Source: Aldehydirespirator sp965116865 (GTDB taxonomy: Bacteria; Actinomycetota; Acidimicrobiia; Acidimicrobiales; Aldehydirespiratoraceae). From it: a stretch of DNA of 64,000 nucleotides. The notes beneath the pieces were generated by a model that saw only the letters and a list, made by a program, of their open reading frames with translations, was not told the origin of the DNA and searched no databases. The stretch covers positions 3,260,495 to 3,324,494 of the forward strand of contig OZ220727.1 of assembly GCA_965116865.1 (NCBI GenBank), given 5' to 3'. The position numbers were made by a program, and so were the translations under genes. Positions 25,516 to 34,646 of this stretch are shown one piece after another. How positions within the stretch are numbered: the stretch's first letter is position 1; every line of letters begins with the position of its first letter.

Positions 25516-25619
25516 AGTATGCACGGGGTGCCGCCCGCCCCTACTGGAGGCGTTCTCCTGCCTGTTCGGGAGGTGGGCGGTCGCGGCAGTGGGCTGTGGC
25601 GCGGCCGGGGCCCGGCAGC

Positions 25620-25735
25620 CCGGGCCGCGGCCCGTGCGGCGTACGATCCGGGCGGCGCGGCCCGTGCGGCGTACGATCCGGGCGGCGCGGCCCGTGCGGC
25701 GTACGATCCGGGCGGCGCGGCCCGTACGGGCGAGG
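25620..25735. repeat. 30-bp tandem repeat, about 3.5 copies
   Basis: CCCGTGCGGCGTACGATCCG followed by GGCGGCGCGG, repeated at 30-bp spacing from about 25630 and ending CCCGTACGGG. It lies between hpaG and hpaH in an otherwise noncoding stretch (25516-25826). Confidence 0.93.
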
Positions 25736-25815
25736 CCGTGGCCCGAGCGGCTCTCAGGCCGCAGCGGACAGAAGCGGGAATGAAGCGGCTGCGGCACGAC
25801 GGGCTCACGGCTGCA
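25735..25815. repeat. Copy of the dispersed GC-rich element
   Basis: GAGGCCGTGGCCCGAGCGGC, then TCTCAGGCCGCAGCGGACAG, AAGCGGGAATGA and GGCACGACGGGCTCAC. The same order of blocks is seen at 40694-40795 (inverted) and 57240-57312. Confidence 0.75.
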
Positions 25816-25826
25816 CGCGCTCGCAT

Positions 25827-26696
25827 TCAGGAGAGGTTCTCGTCGCGGATCGGGTTGCGGAGGGTGCCTATCTCGGGGACGGTCACCTCCACGACGTCGC
25901 CGGGCTTCAGCCATGCCGGCGGGTCGAGGCGGGCGCCGGCGCCGGTGGGGGTGCCGGTGAAGATCACATCGCCGGCGTCCAAGCCGACGAAGGTGGACAG
26001 GTAGTGGATCTGGTACTCGATCCCGAACCGCATGTTGCCGGCCACGTCGTCTTGGCGGAGCTCGCCGTTGACCCGGGTGGTGAGATGCAGATCCGCGAAG
26101 TCGCCGATCTCGTCGAGGGTCACCAGCCAAGGGCCGATCGAGCCGCTGCTGTGCCAGTTCTTGCCTTGTGTCACGTTGAAACGCCCGTGGCGCACCCAGT
26201 CCCGGATGGTGCCCTCGTTGCCGAGCGACACTCCGGCGATGTGGTTGCGTGCCTGCGCTGCGGGGATGCGGCGCCCGCCGGCGCCGATGACCGCCACGAT
26301 CTCGCCTTCGTAGTCGAGCTGCTCGGACTCGGGGGGCCGCAGCAGGGCCTGCTCGTGGCCGACGAGCGTCTCAGGGAATCGCACGAACACGCTCGGATAG
26401 GAGTCGGCGGGGTTCTCGGCGTACTCGGCGCCGCGACCGCCGTAGTTCACGCCGATGCAGATGATCTTGCCGGGCTGGGGAAGCAGGCGCTCGAAGGCGA
26501 CCTCGTCGGCGTGGTGGTCGGCGCCGGCGCCGGAGCCGGCCCAGCCGGCTGCCTCGTCGAGGCGTCCCTGCGCGATCAGATCGCCGAGGTCCCGAACCCC
26601 GCCGACGCGCGAGGCGAGATCGATCACGCCGGCGCCGTCGGGGGTGAGCACCCCGAATGAGGCGGCTCCGCCGACGCTGTAGCTGAGCAGGCGCAT
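25827..26696 (-). CDS. hpaG: Fumarylacetoacetate-hydrolase-family protein (homoprotocatechuate pathway)
   Basis: A 289-residue FAH-fold enzyme. IICIGVNYGGRGAEYA, PSVFVRFPETLVGHEQALLR, LDYEGEIVAVIGAGGRRI (metal-binding ExE region), GVSLGNEGTIRDWVRHGRFN, TQGKNWHSSGSIGPWLVTLD, RQDDVAGNMRFGIEYQIHYL and GDVIFTGTPTGAG are all family signatures. In the HPA pathway the HpaG member decarboxylates 5-oxopent-3-ene-1,2,5-tricarboxylate and isomerises the product. That assignment rests on context, since other FAH enzymes look alike. The ATG at 26696 starts the conserved MRLLSY. It is transcribed away from hpaF. Confidence 0.83.
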   Translation of the reverse strand: MRLLSYSVGGAASFGVLTPDGAGVIDLASRVGGVRDLGDLIAQGRLDEAAGWAGSGAGADHHADEVAFERLLPQPGKIICIGVNYGGRGAEYAENPADSYPSVFVRFPETLVGHEQALLRPPESEQLDYEGEIVAVIGAGGRRIPAAQARNHIAGVSLGNEGTIRDWVRHGRFNVTQGKNWHSSGSIGPWLVTLDEIGDFADLHLTTRVNGELRQDDVAGNMRFGIEYQIHYLSTFVGLDAGDVIFTGTPTGAGARLDPPAWLKPGDVVEVTVPEIGTLRNPIRDENLS

Positions 26697-26795
26697 CAGA
26701 GTCGCACCGTCCTGTTCCGTTCGCGGCAACCTGGCATTCTCTCGACTCTCCGCTCCCGGACTCCTCGGCACCCGCTACCGTGTCTACCCGTCGAG

Positions 26796-27053
26796 GCGCT
26801 CAAGGAGACCAGCGCCCGAATATACAGTTGCAGGTCGGCTGTCAGCAGGACAGACGTCCCGCTCTTGAGCGCTCAAGGAGACCAGCGCCCGAATATACAG
26901 TTGCAGGTCGGCTGTCAGCAGGACAGACGTCCCGCTCTTGAGCGCTCAAGGAGACCAGCGCCCGAATATACAGTTGCAGGTCGGCTGTCAGCAGGACAGA
27001 CGTCCCGCTCTTGAGCGCTCAAGGAGACCAGCGCCCGAATATACAGTTGCAGC
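26796..27053. repeat. 73-bp tandem repeat upstream of hpaF, about 3.5 copies
   Basis: GCGCTCAAGGAGACCAGCGC at 26796, 26869, 26942 and 27015, each followed by CCGAATATACAGTTGCAG. The last copy leads into the hpaF start at 27068. Each unit holds a TATACA that could be a -10 box, so the divergent hpa promoter region may contain four promoter copies. Confidence 0.94.
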
Positions 27054-27067
27054 GAACGGGACCGCTC

Positions 27068-27463
27068 ATGCCGCACATCATCATCGAGCATTCTGCCAAT
27101 GTGGCCGACCTGGCCGACATGGATGCCTTGGTGGCCGCGGTCCATCAATCGGCGCTCGACGACGGCCTGCCCGCCCGCGACGCTCTCCGCACGCGGGCCG
27201 TGTCCCGTCGGCGCTTCCGCATCGGCGACGGCAACCCGGCCTACGGCTTCGTGTGCCTGACCGCCCGGATCGGACCCGGCCGCGAGCCTGCGGCGGTCCA
27301 TCGGTTCCTCAATCGGCTCGTCGACACCGTAGACGAGATGCTGGCGCCGCTTCAGGCCGACCATCCGGTGGCCATCAGCGCCGAAGTCCAGTTGATCGAC
27401 CCGAGCATGCGCATCAACCGCAACCATATCCGCACCCATCTCGCCGGTCTCGACCGCACCTGA
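27068..27463 (+). CDS. hpaF: 5-carboxymethyl-2-hydroxymuconate isomerase
   Basis: A 131-residue protein of the CHMI family (tautomerase superfamily trimer), which isomerises 5-carboxymethyl-2-hydroxymuconate in homoprotocatechuate breakdown. The start MPHIIIEHSANVADL has the proline that becomes the catalytic N-terminus and the I.EHSAN block of CHMI. ALRTRAVSRRRFRIGDGNPA, YGFVCLTARIGPGRE, ISAEVQLIDPSMRINRNHIR all match. It is the first gene rightwards from a repeat-filled divergent promoter region, with hpaE 323 bases downstream. Confidence 0.88.
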   Translation: MPHIIIEHSANVADLADMDALVAAVHQSALDDGLPARDALRTRAVSRRRFRIGDGNPAYGFVCLTARIGPGREPAAVHRFLNRLVDTVDEMLAPLQADHPVAISAEVQLIDPSMRINRNHIRTHLAGLDRT

Positions 27464-27786
27464 GAGCAAGCGCAGACAGGTGGGAGTCCGTGGTGTCGGC
27501 GGGTTGGCCGCGAGCCGCCGGGCGAACTCCTCGGCCCTGTCAGCGAGCGCTCCGCGGCCCCAAGAGCCGCCAGGCCGAGCTCAACGGCGTCGGCCGCGAC
27601 GACCACAACGCCTACGTCATCCGATGCCATCGAGGACCTGCACCGCATCGTCTACGTCGAGCGCAGGCCCCAATCCACCCGACGGCTGGACTGTCTCGCT
27701 GACTACTGCATCCAGGAACTCGACCGTTCGCAGTTCGGGCCCGCTCGGCCTCTAGCATCGACACCGGCGCCGACAGGAGACGCAAC
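27464..27786. other. Intergenic region before hpaE, no clear gene
   Basis: A short stretch at about 27625-27740 reads as protein-like sequence (DAIEDLHRIVYVERRPQSTR then RLDCLADYCIQELDRSQF) without start or stop context, possibly a gene remnant. AGGAGA at 27776-27781 is the hpaE ribosome-binding site. Confidence 0.4.
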
Positions 27787-29313
27787 ATGGCCACGACAGC
27801 CGGCTTCGAGCAGAACCTTGCCGCCGCAGGGCGGCATCTGGCTCGCTTCGCGGCCGCGCCCACGCTGCATCTCGTCGGCGGCGAGCCGACCGCGAGCCTG
27901 TCGGGGGACACGTTCTCCGATGCTTCGCCCATCGACGGGATGCGTTTGGGCGACGTGGCGGCCGGCGACGCGGCCGACGTCGCAGCTGCGGCTGAAGCGG
28001 CGCGTGCGACCTTCGAGGAGTGGTCGGGCACGCCCGGCGAGCAACGCAAGCGCGTCCTGCACGCGGTAGCCGACGCCATCGTGGCACGGGCCGACGAGAT
28101 CGCGGTGGTGGAGTCGGTCGACACCGGGCAGGCAATCCGCTTCATGGCGTCTGCCGCGCTGCGGGGGGCGGAGAACTTCAGGTTCTTCGCCGACCGGGCC
28201 CCGGGCGCCTCCGACGGTCTGGCCCTGCCGTCGGCTCACCATCTCAACTACACCGGCCGCCGCGCTGTCGGCGCTGTGGGAGTGATCACGCCGTGGAACA
28301 CGCCGTTCATGCTGTCCACTTGGAAGATCGCCCCAGCGTTGGCCGCGGGCTGCACCGTCGTACACAAGCCGGCGGAGTGGAGCCCGCTCACCGCCTGCCT
28401 GCTGGGCGAGACCGCGCTCGAGGCGGGACTGCCTCCCGGCGCGCTCAACGTAGTCCACGGAATGGGCGAGACCGCCGGCCGTGCCCTCACCGAGCACCCC
28501 GACGTCGCGGCGATCGCTTTCGTGGGCGAGTCGGCCACCGGGTCGGCCATCCAGGCCCAGTCGGCGGCCACCCTCAAGCGGCTCCACTTCGAGTTGGGCG
28601 GCAAGAACCCGGTGATCGTGTTCGACGACGCCGACCTTGACCGGGCACTCGACGCGGCGGTTTTCATGATCTACAGCCTCAACGGCGAGCGTTGCACCAG
28701 TTCCAGCCGCCTGCTGGTGCAGCGCAGCATCTACGACGCCTTCACCGAGCGGCTCGCAGCCGAGCTGCGCAACATACGTGTGGGGCATCCACTCGACCCC
28801 GGCACGGTGATCGGGCCCTTGATCCACCCGCGGCACCGCAACAAGGTATGCAGCTACATCGAGACCGCCTCAGCCGAGGGGGCCACCGTGGTGGAGGGCG
28901 CCGGATGGGCTGACGCTCCGCCCGGAGGCAACTTCGTGGCGCCGGTTCTGTTCACTGGGGCCACCAACGACATGCGAATCGCCCGGGAGGAGATCTTCGG
29001 CCCGGCTCTCACCGCCATCGCCTTCGACGACGAGGCCGAGGCGGTCGCCATCGCCAACGACACCGACTACGGGCTGGCCGCCTACGTGTGGACCGGTGAC
29101 GTCGGGCGGGCCCACCGGGTGGCCGGTGCGGTGGACGCGGGCATGGTGTGGGTCAACTCCCAGAACGTGCGCCACCTGCCCACACCGTTCGGGGGCGCCA
29201 AGCGCAGCGGCATCGGCCGCGACGGCGGCGACTGGAGCTTCGACTTCTACATGGAGACAAAGAACGTGGCCGTCGCATACGGCGACCACCCCATCCCCAA
29301 GCTCGGAGGCTGA
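27787..29313 (+). CDS. hpaE: 5-carboxymethyl-2-hydroxymuconic-semialdehyde dehydrogenase
   Basis: A 508-residue NAD-dependent aldehyde dehydrogenase. Signature: VGVITPWNTPFMLSTWKIAP, LAAGCTVVHKPAEWSPLTAC, IAFVGESATGSAIQAQSA, LHFELGGKNPVIVFDDADLD (catalytic E), SLNGERCTSSSRLLVQ (catalytic C), REEIFGPALTAIAFDDEAEA and PTPFGGAKRSGIGRDGGDWS. WNTPFMLSTWKIAPAL, GERCTSSSR and the C-terminal RDGGDWSFDFYMETKNVAVA are typical of HpaE. A good AGGAGA lies 5 bases before the ATG. gabD follows after 4 bases, so the two are cotranscribed. Confidence 0.9.
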   Translation: MATTAGFEQNLAAAGRHLARFAAAPTLHLVGGEPTASLSGDTFSDASPIDGMRLGDVAAGDAADVAAAAEAARATFEEWSGTPGEQRKRVLHAVADAIVARADEIAVVESVDTGQAIRFMASAALRGAENFRFFADRAPGASDGLALPSAHHLNYTGRRAVGAVGVITPWNTPFMLSTWKIAPALAAGCTVVHKPAEWSPLTACLLGETALEAGLPPGALNVVHGMGETAGRALTEHPDVAAIAFVGESATGSAIQAQSAATLKRLHFELGGKNPVIVFDDADLDRALDAAVFMIYSLNGERCTSSSRLLVQRSIYDAFTERLAAELRNIRVGHPLDPGTVIGPLIHPRHRNKVCSYIETASAEGATVVEGAGWADAPPGGNFVAPVLFTGATNDMRIAREEIFGPALTAIAFDDEAEAVAIANDTDYGLAAYVWTGDVGRAHRVAGAVDAGMVWVNSQNVRHLPTPFGGAKRSGIGRDGGDWSFDFYMETKNVAVAYGDHPIPKLGG

Positions 29314-29317
29314 GAAG

Positions 29318-30742
29318 GTGCAGACAAGGATGCTGATTGGCGGGACCTGGCGAGACGGCGCCGACCAGCGGATCGAGGTGCTCGACCCCGCCACCGGCGA
29401 CGGCATCGCCGAGGTGGCCGCCGGCGGCCCGGCCGAGGCAGTGGCGGCCTGCGACGCGGCCGCGGCGGCCCAGCCCGGGTGGGCCTCGGCTCCGCCCAGA
29501 GTCCGTTCGGAGGTCCTGCGCGACTGTCACCGCATTCTCATGGAGCACTCCGACGAGCTCGCCGACCTGATCACGCTCGAGCACGGCAAGCCGCGGGTCG
29601 ACGCGTTGGGGGAGGTGGCGTACGCGGCCGAGTTCTTCCGTTGGAACGCCGAGGAGACTGTGCGCATCCGCGGCGCCATCGGTACCGCGCCGGCCGGCGA
29701 CAAGCGCATCATCACCCGGCATCCGCCGGTGGGGGTGGTTGTGATGGTCACTCCGTGGAACTTCCCGGCGGCGATGATCACCCGCAAGCTGGCTCCCGCG
29801 TTGGGCGCGGGCAACGCGGTGGTGGTCAAGCCGCCTCGGGAGGCGCCCCTCACCGCGTTGCGGGTCGGGGAGCTGTTGGCCACTGCCGGGGTGCCGCCCG
29901 GCGTGGTCAACCTGGTGCCCACCGCTGAGTCCGGTCCGTGGTTCGAGGCCGCGGTCGACCATCGGGCGGTGCGCATGGTGTCGTTCACCGGCTCCACGGA
30001 GGTGGGGCGGCTGCTGCTGCGCCGCAGCGCCGACCGGGTACTCAAGACAGTCATGGAGTTGGGAGGCAACGCGCCTTTCGTGGTGTTCGCCGACGCCGAC
30101 CTGGAGGCGGCGGTGGCTGGGGCTGTGGTGGCCAAGATGCGACACTCGGCCGAGACCTGCACCGCCGCCAACCGGTTCTTCGTGGAGGCGCCCGTGCATG
30201 ACGAGTTCGTGCAGCGGCTGGCGGCCGTCATGGGGTCGATGAAGGTGGGCAGCGGGTTCGACCCCGAGGTGGCTTGCGGCCCGATGATCAACTCTGCGGC
30301 AATCGCCAACATCGACCGTCTCGTGCAGGGCGCGATCAACGGAGGGGCCAGCGCGGCGGCCGGCGGCTCGGCCATCGACGGGCCAGGATTCTTCTACGAG
30401 CCGACGGTGCTGGGCGGGGTCGACCCGGCCGCGCCCATCACCCGCGAGGAGATCTTCGGTCCGGTCGCCCCCGTGGTCGGTTTCACCGACACGGACGCCA
30501 TGATCGCTGCGGCCAACGACACCGAGATGGGCCTGACCGCCTACGTGTACACCGGGGACCTGGCCAAGGGTCTGCGGGTCGGCGAGCGCATACAAGCCGG
30601 CATGGTCGGCATCAACCGGGGCGCGGTGTCGGACCCGGCCGCTCCTTTCGGCGGCATGAAGCAGTCCGGTCTGGGTCGCGAGGGTGCCTGCGAAGGCATC
30701 TACGAGTACTGCGAGACCCAGTACATAGCCGCCGACTGGTAG
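29318..30742 (+). CDS. gabD: Succinate-semialdehyde dehydrogenase (aldehyde dehydrogenase family)
   Basis: A 474-residue aldehyde dehydrogenase closest in pattern to GabD: ITLEHGKPRVDALGEVAYAA, FRWNAEETVRIRGAIG, TRHPPVGVVVMVTPWNFPAA, MITRKLAPALGAGNAVVVKP, VSFTGSTEVGRLLLRRSA, VMELGGNAPFVVFADADLE (catalytic E), RHSAETCTAANRFFVE (catalytic C) and PFGGMKQSGLGREGACEGIY. Succinate semialdehyde is the end product of the homoprotocatechuate route after HpaI aldolase, so its place after hpaE fits. HpaI and the ring-cleaving dioxygenase HpaD are not in the window. The start GTG at 29318 lies 4 bases after hpaE; a downstream ATG (29330) is an alternative. Confidence 0.88.
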   Translation: MQTRMLIGGTWRDGADQRIEVLDPATGDGIAEVAAGGPAEAVAACDAAAAAQPGWASAPPRVRSEVLRDCHRILMEHSDELADLITLEHGKPRVDALGEVAYAAEFFRWNAEETVRIRGAIGTAPAGDKRIITRHPPVGVVVMVTPWNFPAAMITRKLAPALGAGNAVVVKPPREAPLTALRVGELLATAGVPPGVVNLVPTAESGPWFEAAVDHRAVRMVSFTGSTEVGRLLLRRSADRVLKTVMELGGNAPFVVFADADLEAAVAGAVVAKMRHSAETCTAANRFFVEAPVHDEFVQRLAAVMGSMKVGSGFDPEVACGPMINSAAIANIDRLVQGAINGGASAAAGGSAIDGPGFFYEPTVLGGVDPAAPITREEIFGPVAPVVGFTDTDAMIAAANDTEMGLTAYVYTGDLAKGLRVGERIQAGMVGINRGAVSDPAAPFGGMKQSGLGREGACEGIYEYCETQYIAADW

Positions 30743-30774
30743 GCCGGGGCTCCAGCGGTAGAATGGCTAGCCGT

Positions 30775-32307
30775 ATGAACCGAACGTTCATGTCTGGGGG
30801 GTGTTCTGGGGCGAATACGCGCTCCGAGGCAGTCGGCGCGGGCTGTTTGGCTGTGCTGGCGCTGCTGGCTGCGCTCCTTTCGGCGCCGGCGAGCGTCGCC
30901 CCCGCACTCGCGGCGGAACCTGACACCGTTGCTCCGCAGTTTGTGAGCGCCAGGACGGACAGTGACGGAGCCAACGTCATCGTCACGTTCAGCGAAGAGA
31001 TCGTTTTCAGCCCGATCGTGCGCTATCTCCGCGAGAAGTATCGGGTGCCGTCGTACCGGTTTCCGAAGGCGGTCATGGACGTGACCGTGGACGGCCACAA
31101 CGATTTGATGACCGACTACGTCTTCATTCGCGGCAGGGAACTCTGGATGAGCTTGAGTGCCTATGTGACCAGCGGGCAGGAAGTGAAGGTGGCCTACGAC
31201 AACGTATTCGCCGAGTCCGGAGGAGGCATCTTCGTCGACGCCTCTGGGAATGCCGTGCCGTACTTCTCCTTCCAGGCTGTGGAGAACAATTCCATCCTGT
31301 CCAGCGGGATCGACAGAACCCCCGATTTCGTGCTGTCGGTTGACGAGCTCACTGTCGAGGAGGGCGACAGCGCAACCTACACCGTCGCTCTCGTCTCGCA
31401 GCCCTCGACCGACGTATGGGTCAATGTGATCTCCTTCATGACTCTCAGCACCTCGGTCTCGAGAGTGGCCTTCACACCGGACAATTGGAACACGCCTCAA
31501 ACGGTTACCGTGTCCACCTACACGGACATAGACCCATTCGACGCTTGGGGGGTCGTCCATCACTATCTGGAGTGGCAAGATGGACAGTACACGGCGACCA
31601 ATGAGGACTATTGGGTAGGCATCAACGTGCTGGTGGAGGACCATGACGCCCCTCTGCCGGTAATCGGGCAGGTCTCAGTCGCATACCCCGACGGCGACAC
31701 CGCCTCGGTGGCTTCCTACACAGCGATCAGCGCAAACGCAGAAGAATCCAGCGCAGAAGAATCCAGCGCAGAAGAATCCAGCGCAGGAGAATCCACTGTC
31801 GATTGGTCGCTGACGGGAGACGACAGCGACCGCTTCTCGATCAGCGACTCCGGCGTGCTGTCGTTCCGCTCGCCGCCCGCTCACGGGAATCCGTTGGACA
31901 GCAACGCGGACAATGTGTACGAGCTGTTCGTCGACGCTTCCACCGAGTCTTCTGTTGGCTTCCTGCCTGTGTTCGTGACAGTGACCGCAGCGGTCGGCCA
32001 GCACGACGCGACGGGTGAGCCGACCATCAGCGGAACAGCACGGGTAGGCATGACTCTGACCGCCGACCCGTCCGGCATCACCGACGCCGACGGCACGGCC
32101 AACGCCGTCTTCTCGTATCAGTGGGTATCGAATGACGGTGCCGTCGACGCCGACATAGCCGGAGCGACCGGCGCCGACTACACGCTTCAGGCCTCCGACG
32201 AGGGCAAGACCATCAAGGTGCGAGTGGCCTTCACCGACGACAGCGGCAACCCTGAGAGCGTGGTCAGCGGGTACACGGCACCGGTTGTGAGCGCGGGCGG
32301 GCTGTAG
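30775..32307 (+). CDS. Secreted protein with SwmB-like, Calx-beta-like and cadherin-like domains
   Basis: A 510-residue export-type protein. A signal region (CLAVLALLAALLSAPASVAP) leads to AEPDTVAPQFVSARTDSDGA, VIVTFSEEI and VTSGQEVKVAYD, a SwmB-like beta domain (to about residue 180). FVLSVDELTVEEGDSATYTV then resembles a Calx-beta strand pair. A 15-nt repeat gives AEESSAEESSAEESSAGES (about 320-340). A cadherin-like domain follows (DWSLTGDDSDRFSISDSGVL), and last an Ig-like module (GTARVGMTLTADPSGITDAD...YQWVSNDG) common in marine actinobacteria. No sorting motif or membrane anchor is seen at the C-terminus. TAGAAT at 30759 is a likely -10 box. Function unknown, presumably adhesive. Confidence 0.75.
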   Translation: MNRTFMSGGCSGANTRSEAVGAGCLAVLALLAALLSAPASVAPALAAEPDTVAPQFVSARTDSDGANVIVTFSEEIVFSPIVRYLREKYRVPSYRFPKAVMDVTVDGHNDLMTDYVFIRGRELWMSLSAYVTSGQEVKVAYDNVFAESGGGIFVDASGNAVPYFSFQAVENNSILSSGIDRTPDFVLSVDELTVEEGDSATYTVALVSQPSTDVWVNVISFMTLSTSVSRVAFTPDNWNTPQTVTVSTYTDIDPFDAWGVVHHYLEWQDGQYTATNEDYWVGINVLVEDHDAPLPVIGQVSVAYPDGDTASVASYTAISANAEESSAEESSAEESSAGESTVDWSLTGDDSDRFSISDSGVLSFRSPPAHGNPLDSNADNVYELFVDASTESSVGFLPVFVTVTAAVGQHDATGEPTISGTARVGMTLTADPSGITDADGTANAVFSYQWVSNDGAVDADIAGATGADYTLQASDEGKTIKVRVAFTDDSGNPESVVSGYTAPVVSAGGL

Positions 32308-32380
32308 CGCAGGGCAGCCGCCGCGCCCGGCCCGGCACGGCACGGCCTTGCTCTTGCTCCTGAACTTCGACCGCCCGCTC

Positions 32381-32812
32381 CTTGGACGGTTGTTGCGGTG
32401 TCGGCGGTCCGCGGGTCTCAGGGTTGTTGGGTGCGGCCGTGTAGACCCTCGTGCCCTTGGACGGTTGTTGCGGTGTCGGCGGTCCGCGGGTCTCAGGGTT
32501 GTTGGGTGCGGCCGTGTAGACCCTCGTGCCCTTGGACGGTTGTTGCGGTGTCGGCGGTCCGCGGGTCTCAGGGTTGTTGGGTGCGGCCGTGTAGACCCTC
32601 GTGCCCTTGGACGGTTGTTGCGGTGTCGGCGGTCCGCGGGTCTCAGGGTTGTTGGGTGCGGCCGTGTAGACCCTCGTGCCCTTGGACGGTTGTTGCGGTG
32701 TCGGCGGTCCGCGGGTCTCAGGGTTGTTGGGTGCGGCCGTGTAGACCCTCGTGCCCTTGGACGGTTGTTGCGGTGTCGGCGGTCCGCGGGTCTCAGGGTT
32801 GTTGGGTGCGGC
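32381..32812. repeat. 75-bp tandem repeat after glnS, about 5.8 copies
   Basis: CTTGGACGGTTGTTGCGGTG at 32381, 32456, 32531, 32606, 32681 and 32756, with TCTCAGGGTTGTTGGGTGCG in each. The latter is the reverse of the last glnS codons and stop, so the unit is built from the glnS 3' end. Copies are essentially identical. Confidence 0.96.
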
Positions 32813-34574
32813 GTTTCTGGATGTTGGCCCACTCGTCTCGCAGGCCGACGGTGCGGTGGAACAGCATGGGCGTGTCGGGATCGTGGGCGAAGTAGCCGAG
32901 CCGCTCGAACTGCACCACCTCGCCTGGCGCCGTCTGCTCCAGCGCCGGTTCGAGCTTGGCGCCGGCGATCAGCTTCCGTGAGGCGGGGTTGTAGGCCTCC
33001 AGAGGGTCTCGGCCGTCGGCGCCGGGCGCCGGGTCGGTGAAGAGCCGGTCGTAGAGCGCCACGGTGCCGTCCACCGCGTGGTCGGCCGACACCCAGTGGA
33101 TGGTGGCTCTCACCTTGCGCCCGTCGGGCGCTGTGCCGTTGCCGGTCTCGGGGTCGTAGGTGCAGCGCAGCCGCACTGCCTGACCGTCGGAGTCGGTCTC
33201 CACGTCGTCGCAGCGCAGGAAGTAGCCGGCTCTCAGGCGGACCTCGCGGCCCGGCGCCAGGCGGTAGAACTTGCGGGGCGGGTCGAGCATGAAGTCGTCC
33301 CGCTCTATCCACAGCCGTCCCGACAGGGGCACGACCCGGACCCCCGCACGGGGGTCTTCGGGATTGTTCAGAGCTTTGCGAGGCTCCGTGCGGCCCGCCG
33401 GCCCGTAGCCGGCCGCCCCGCACCGCAACATCGCCGGGCTCGGGCGCGGTAGGCGCGACTGCTCACGGCTGATCTCGGGCCAGTTGTCGATGACCACTTC
33501 CAGAGGGCGCAGGACCGCCATGCGGCGCTGGGCGGTGCGGTTGAGATGGGTCCGCACGAACGATTCCAGCAGCTCGATCTCGTGGACACCGTCGACCCGG
33601 GCCACGCCGATGTGGGCGCAGAACTCCCTGATCGCCTCAGGCGGGTAGCCCCGGCGGCGCAGGCCCCGCAGGGTGGGCAGCCGCGGGTCGTCCCAGCCGT
33701 CCACCAGGCCGTCGGCGACGAGAGTGACCAGCTTCCGCTTGGACATGACGGTGTGGGTCAGGTTCAGGCGGGCGAACTCGTATTGGCGGGGACGGTCGCC
33801 GGGCAGCGGCAGGTGATCCAGGTACCAGTCGTAGAGCTGGCGGTGGGCGTCGAACTCCAGCGAGCACAGCGAATGGGTCACGCCTTCGATGGCGTCGCTC
33901 TGGCCGTGGGCCCAGTCGTAGGTCGGGTAGATGCACCAGGCGTCGCCTGTGCGGAAGTGGGCGGTGTGGCGTATCCGGTACATCACCGGGTCGCGCATCA
34001 GCATGTTCGGGTGGGCCATGTCGATCCTGGCTCGCAGAACCTTCTCGCCGTCGCCGAAACGCCCTGCCCGCATGTCGCGCAGCAGGCTTAGGTTCTTCTC
34101 TGTCGAGCGGTCCCGCCAGGGGCTGTCGGTGCCGGCGGTCGTGAAGTCGCCCCGGTTGGCTGAGATGGTCTCAGCGTCCTGGTCGTCCACGTAGGCCAGC
34201 CCTTCCTGTACCAGGTGCTCCGCCCAGGTGTAGAGACGCTCGAAGTAGTCGGATGCGTGAACTGCCGGACCGTTGTGCTCGAAGCCGAGCCAGGCGATGT
34301 CTTCGGCTATGGCCTGCGCGTAGGCGGCATCCTCGCCCTCGGGGTTGGTGTCGTCGAAACGCAGCCGGCATGTTCCGCCGTTCTCGGCGGCCACGCCGAA
34401 GTTGAGGCACACCGCTTTGGCGTGGCCGATGTGCAGGTGCCCGTTGGGCTCGGGCGGGAACCGGGTCTGTACTCGGCCTCCGTAGGTCGCGGCCGCGTTG
34501 TCGGACCGCACCCGCTCGCGGATGAAGTCCAGCCGCCGGGCTGCATCCGCCGCGTTGTCGTCCGTCTCGGCCAC
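32793..34574 (-). CDS. glnS: Glutaminyl-tRNA synthetase
   Basis: A 593-residue class-Ib synthetase, charging tRNA-Gln directly. HIGH motif in PPEPNGHLHIGHAKA near residue 45, the KMSKS counterpart VMSKRKL near 270, GTCRLRFDDTNPEGED, WCIYPTYDWAHGQSDAIEGV, HSLCSLEFDAHRQLYDWYLD and GYPPEAIREFCAHIGVARVD identify GlnRS, as does the C-terminal beta-barrel domain (VPLSGRLWIERDDF, KFYRLAPGREVRLRAGYFL). Between the catalytic and anticodon domains there is an insert of about 30 residues (RPSPAMLRCGAAGYGPAGRT...) not found in E. coli GlnRS. GTG at 34574 is preferred as the start because TAGTAA lies 7 bases upstream. The gene follows livF by 72 bases. Confidence 0.93.
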   Translation of the reverse strand: MAETDDNAADAARRLDFIRERVRSDNAAATYGGRVQTRFPPEPNGHLHIGHAKAVCLNFGVAAENGGTCRLRFDDTNPEGEDAAYAQAIAEDIAWLGFEHNGPAVHASDYFERLYTWAEHLVQEGLAYVDDQDAETISANRGDFTTAGTDSPWRDRSTEKNLSLLRDMRAGRFGDGEKVLRARIDMAHPNMLMRDPVMYRIRHTAHFRTGDAWCIYPTYDWAHGQSDAIEGVTHSLCSLEFDAHRQLYDWYLDHLPLPGDRPRQYEFARLNLTHTVMSKRKLVTLVADGLVDGWDDPRLPTLRGLRRRGYPPEAIREFCAHIGVARVDGVHEIELLESFVRTHLNRTAQRRMAVLRPLEVVIDNWPEISREQSRLPRPSPAMLRCGAAGYGPAGRTEPRKALNNPEDPRAGVRVVPLSGRLWIERDDFMLDPPRKFYRLAPGREVRLRAGYFLRCDDVETDSDGQAVRLRCTYDPETGNGTAPDGRKVRATIHWVSADHAVDGTVALYDRLFTDPAPGADGRDPLEAYNPASRKLIAGAKLEPALEQTAPGEVVQFERLGYFAHDPDTPMLFHRTVGLRDEWANIQKRRTQQP

Positions 34575-34646
34575 GGAGAAGTTACTAGCAGCCGATCGTC
34601 GCTCATCCAACGGAACCGGTCGCGGCATGCGCCGCGACGAGGCGGG

